NCBI RefSeq assembly: GCF_013359815.1
Contig: NZ_JABMCF010000040.1
Coordinates: forward strand, 124,001 to 188,000
Direction: 5' to 3'
Length of the DNA: 64,000 nucleotides
Origin: Curtobacterium flaccumfaciens
GTDB taxonomy: Bacteria; Actinomycetota; Actinomycetes; Actinomycetales; Microbacteriaceae
Positions 63,475 to 64,000 of this stretch are shown here, piece after piece. Within the stretch, counting starts at the first letter, position 1. Each line of letters opens with the position of its first letter. The translations under genes and the position numbers were made by a program. Below the pieces are notes generated by a model. It ran no database searches. It had not been told where the DNA came from and worked only from the letters and a program-made list of their open reading frames with translations.

Positions 63475-64000
63475 CTAGAGCGTGGGGTACTGCCCACGCC
63501 GGACCTGGGGCTTCGGCAGCCGCAGGAAGCGCAGCTGCCACGCCCGCGTGAGGATGTAGAGGAACGTGCCGCGCTGGAACTCGCCGAACTTGTTGGTGAG
63601 CTTGCGGCGGAGCGACAGCCACAGCACCACGCAGTCGATGATGAACAGCGCCACGAACGCCCACACCAGCAGCAGCGAGTATGACGCGATCACGGTCTGC
63701 GCGGCGGCGAACCCGACGATCAGGAACAGCACGAGCACGGGCATCATGACCTCGCCGACGTTCCAGCGGGCGTCGATCCAGTCGCGGACGAAGCGTCGCT
63801 GCTCACCGCGGTCCTTCGCCGGCAGGTAGCGCTCCTCGCCGTTGGCCATGCCGACCCGGGCGCGCTCGCGCTCGGAGTTGAGGCGGGCACGGGCGGCCTT
63901 CTTGTCGACCGGCGTGTTGCCGACGAGGGGGCGGCGGTTCGCTGCCTCTCGCTCGCGGCGGGACGGCGTGGGGCGGCCCTTGCCCTGCTCGAGGAGCTCG
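63475..64000 (-). CDS. DUF3043 membrane protein (5' partial)
   Basis: The gene runs off the right edge; about 174 C-terminal residues are present. The N-terminal part in view (GKGRPTPSRREREAANRRPLVG, then basic coiled residues) and KDRGEQRRFVRDWIDARWNVGEVMMP are the DUF3043 hallmarks. Two membrane helices follow (about VLVLFLIVGFAAAQTVI and LLLVWAFVALFIIDCVVLW), then a basic tail ending VRRGQYPTL. The family is confined to actinobacteria and has no known function. An internal ATG at 63849 is not needed because the conserved frame continues upstream. Confidence 0.88.
   Translation of the reverse strand, partial: ELLEQGKGRPTPSRREREAANRRPLVGNTPVDKKAARARLNSERERARVGMANGEERYLPAKDRGEQRRFVRDWIDARWNVGEVMMPVLVLFLIVGFAAAQTVIASYSLLLVWAFVALFIIDCVVLWLSLRRKLTNKFGEFQRGTFLYILTRAWQLRFLRLPKPQVRRGQYPTL

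Overview
The window is a 64-kb stretch of a high-GC (roughly 70%) Gram-positive chromosome. Gene order, GTG/TTG starts, TAnnnT -10 boxes, and a dcw cluster lacking ftsA but carrying sepF, yggT and divIVA all point to an actinobacterium of the family Microbacteriaceae. The dispersed GGAGGCCCG-type palindromes and the overall synteny make Curtobacterium the best guess. That genus call is inference, not proven by the sequence. I see no tRNA, rRNA, CRISPR array, prophage or insertion sequence.

Layout. (1) 1-12.1 kb: the end of a peptide deformylase gene, a repeat-filled gap, fadD-like acyl-CoA ligase, ROK glucokinase, plsC, class II DAHP synthase, a PASTA Ser/Thr kinase, a secreted LysM protein, an Rv2175c-type DNA-binding protein, a polyprenyl diphosphate synthase and a DUF3040 protein. 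The order from DAHP synthase to mraZ resembles the aroG-pknL-Rv2175c-idsA2-Rv2169c block of mycobacteria. (2) 12.1-12.74 kb: a gene-free stretch with palindromic repeats and the likely MraZ operator. (3) 12.74-33.1 kb: one long dcw run, mraZ-rsmH-(ftsL-like)-ftsI-murE-murF-mraY-murD-ftsW-murG-murC-ftsQ-ftsZ-yggS-sepF-yggT-divIVA-lspA-rluD, with many 1-4 base overlaps. It covers cytoplasmic peptidoglycan precursor synthesis, lipid II formation, the septal synthase pair and the Z-ring with its anchors. (4) 33.1-34.0 kb: a 186-bp tandem repeat array with no convincing gene. (5) 34.1-38.8 kb: dnaE, a DUF2200 gene and a TIGR02569-like gene. (6) 38.8-60.3 kb: a surface-glycopolymer island with eight glycosyltransferase genes (one carrying two GT2 domains), a GT2-TagF fusion, a Wzm/Wzt-type ABC exporter, two membrane acyltransferases, an SGNH hydrolase, a secreted endonuclease/phosphatase-fold protein and a possibly broken zinc-ribbon gene. 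(7) 60.3-64 kb: hisD, nrdR, pyrD and the start-truncated end of a DUF3043 gene.

How the parts work together. Regions 1-3 form a cell-wall and division neighbourhood: polyprenyl carrier supply, PASTA kinase sensing, precursor synthesis and the divisome. Region 6 would make, export and decorate a wall-linked, probably polyol-phosphate glycopolymer, and sits as a variable block between conserved genes.

The least explained material is the repeat DNA. There are at least three related palindrome families. One sits in five of the seven convergent gene junctions, and its arms also appear inside coding sequences, most clearly in murF. Other points of interest are a MurE with HHPR where DNPR is usual, probable leaderless promoters for many genes, and a hexanucleotide microsatellite at a stop codon in the glycan island.
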